Source of the DNA: Burkholderiaceae bacterium
Lineage (GTDB): Bacteria; Pseudomonadota; Gammaproteobacteria; Burkholderiales; Burkholderiaceae_C
Assembly (NCBI GenBank): GCA_023262365.1
Contig: JALRBF010000202.1
Location: 1-6,477 of the forward strand
DNA: 6,477 nucleotides
Direction of reading: 5' to 3'
Shown: positions 5,702-6,477 of the stretch, in pieces
How the letters are laid out: each line of letters begins with the position of its first letter
Numbering within the stretch: the first letter of the stretch is position 1
Notes under the pieces: generated by a model
Databases searched by the model: none
Told to the model about the DNA's origin: nothing
The model's input: the letters and a program-made list of their open reading frames with translations, nothing else
Translations under genes and position numbers: made by a program

Positions 5702-6477
5702 ATGGAAGAACGCGCCCACCTGCTACTTAAAGCGCTTGTTGAGCGCTACATTGCCGAGGGCCAACCGGTCGGTTCACGCACCCTGGCCAAAGCCGCTGGG
5801 CTTGACTTGTCGCCTGCGACCATACGCAATGTGATGAGCGACTTGGAAGACATGGGCCTGATTGCCAGCCCCCACACCTCGGCGGGGCGCGTGCCCACGG
5901 CGCGCGGTTACCGCCTGTTTGTGGACACCATGCTCACCGTTTCGCGGCCCGACGTGGCGCAAGACGGCTGGCTGGAAGAGCCCGCCGTGCCGCCGCGTGA
6001 CGCGCAGCCCCTGCAAATCATTAACCACGCGGCGCAACTGCTCTCAAACCTGTCGCATTTTGTGGGTGTGGTGGTGGTGCCCAAGCGCAACGTCGGGTTT
6101 AGGCACATCGAATTTTTGCTGCTCTCTGAGCAGCGGGTGCTGATGATTTTGGTCTCGCCCGAGGGCGAAGTGCAAAACCGCGTGATTCACACCCAGGTCA
6201 ACTATCAGCAAAGCCAGCTTACCGAGGCCGCCAACTTTTTAAACGCCCACTACGCCGGGCTGACCATGGACGACGTGCGCCAACGCCTGCAGCAAGAGAT
6301 ACGCGCCCTGCGCGCCGACATTGCCGCGTTAATGCAAGAAATTTATAACGAACTTGTTGAACAACGTAATACAGCAATTCGTATACAAAATAAAATGTTA
6401 ACGATGATGAAAGAACCAGAAGATATGACATTAATTGGTCCTGTTATTGAAAAACAACAAAAGATTATTAACGATTG
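5702..6477 (+). CDS. hrcA: Heat-inducible transcription repressor HrcA, N-terminal part, joined in frame to unrelated AT-rich sequence at the window end
   Basis: HrcA represses chaperonin genes such as groESL by binding CIRCE operators, and its own folding depends on GroEL. The N-terminus matches the family well: the winged helix-turn-helix with PVGSRTLA and [14 protein letters not shown] (about 22-51), then the highly conserved [20 protein letters not shown] (about 58-77). The effector region continues normally through [26 protein letters not shown] and the Asn-rich segment to RADIAALMQ, ending near residue 212. Family members are about 340 residues, so roughly 130 C-terminal residues are missing. 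From about residue 213 (base 6335 on) the frame stays open to the edge, but GC falls to 28% and the protein (residues 213-258) is not HrcA-like. The gene is therefore chimeric or interrupted here. The ATG start matches the family and lacks a Shine-Dalgarno sequence. I trust residues 1-210 as hrcA. Confidence 0.9.
   Translation, partial: MEERAHLLLKALVERYIAEGQPVGSRTLAKAAGLDLSPATIRNVMSDLEDMGLIASPHTSAGRVPTARGYRLFVDTMLTVSRPDVAQDGWLEEPAVPPRDAQPLQIINHAAQLLSNLSHFVGVVVVPKRNVGFRHIEFLLLSEQRVLMILVSPEGEVQNRVIHTQVNYQQSQLTEAANFLNAHYAGLTMDDVRQRLQQEIRALRADIAALMQEIYNELVEQRNTAIRIQNKMLTMMKEPEDMTLIGPVIEKQQKIIND
6335..6477 (+). other. AT-rich segment foreign to the rest of the window
   Basis: These 143 bases contain about 40 G+C (28%), against about 62% in the preceding 100 bases. 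Codon choice also changes abruptly, to ATT, AAT, GAA, AAA, CAA, ACA and TTA. The hrcA frame remains open to the edge while the other two plus frames have stops (TAA at 6346-6348 and 6399-6401), so this frame is probably the coding frame of the donor sequence. The encoded 46 residues (213-258) are charged and probably helical, rich in Glu, Gln, Lys, Ile and Met. I do not recognise the protein. No terminal inverted repeat or transposase marks the boundary. The source would be a low-GC organism, phage or element. Confidence 0.8.

Noticed and set aside
5664..5760. CIRCE operator or heat-shock sigma-32 promoter at hrcA
   Set aside because: I looked for TTAGCACTC-N9-GAGTGCTAA and for a CTTGAA/CCCCAT pair and saw neither.
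6354..6364. Short palindrome TTGTTGAACAA in the AT-rich segment as a transposon end or regulator site
   Set aside because: It is only 5 bp per arm, lies about 20 bases inside the junction rather than at it, and has no partner copy or target duplication.
6219..6431. Minus-strand frame with a hydrophobic, membrane-like N-terminus across the hrcA junction
   Set aside because: The hydrophobic part is simply the complement of the charged AT-rich forward frame, and the frame then runs antisense through hrcA. It spans two sequences of different origin, so it is unlikely to be a gene.

Overview
The window looks like a core chromosomal segment of a GC-rich betaproteobacterium, most likely order Burkholderiales. 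This rests on the protein sequences, especially the N-terminal part of HrcA and the divergent nadK/hrcA pair. I cannot fix a genus. No plasmid, phage, CRISPR, rRNA, tRNA or insertion-sequence genes are visible in the body of the window, and I do not see a new multi-gene system here. The most unusual features are at the two ends.

Layout. At the left edge a minus-strand gene encodes the N-terminus of a predicted lipoprotein and runs off the window. A 62-base intergenic region with a perfect 14-bp palindrome separates it from a plus-strand pair, mutM (GTG start) and mutY. Their reading frames overlap, and they encode the two DNA glycosylases of the GO (8-oxoguanine) repair pathway. mutY ends tail to tail with rapZ, and the two coding regions overlap by 23 bp. 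On the minus strand, nadK, recN and rapZ form a tight operon, with a 5-base gap and then a 4-base stop/start overlap. nadK is divergent from hrcA across only 38 bp. That region has mirror-symmetric start contexts, no Shine-Dalgarno sequence on either side, and a -10-like hexamer very close to each start codon.

The genes mostly concern genome maintenance and stress. MutM removes 8-oxoguanine opposite C, MutY removes A opposite 8-oxoguanine, and RecN acts in double-strand break repair. NadK makes NADP(+), which feeds antioxidant NADPH. HrcA represses heat-shock chaperonin genes. RapZ is an ATP/GTP-binding protein linked to amino-sugar control.

Ends. hrcA reads normally for about 212 codons. 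At about 6331-6341 the sequence then switches from about 62% GC to about 28% GC. The frame stays open, but the protein no longer resembles HrcA. This is either a chimeric assembly join or a real insertion or recombination. The first 120 bases are about 82% GC and a plus-strand frame there competes with the lipoprotein frame, so the left end may also be a join. If the window is a whole contig, both ends should be treated with caution.
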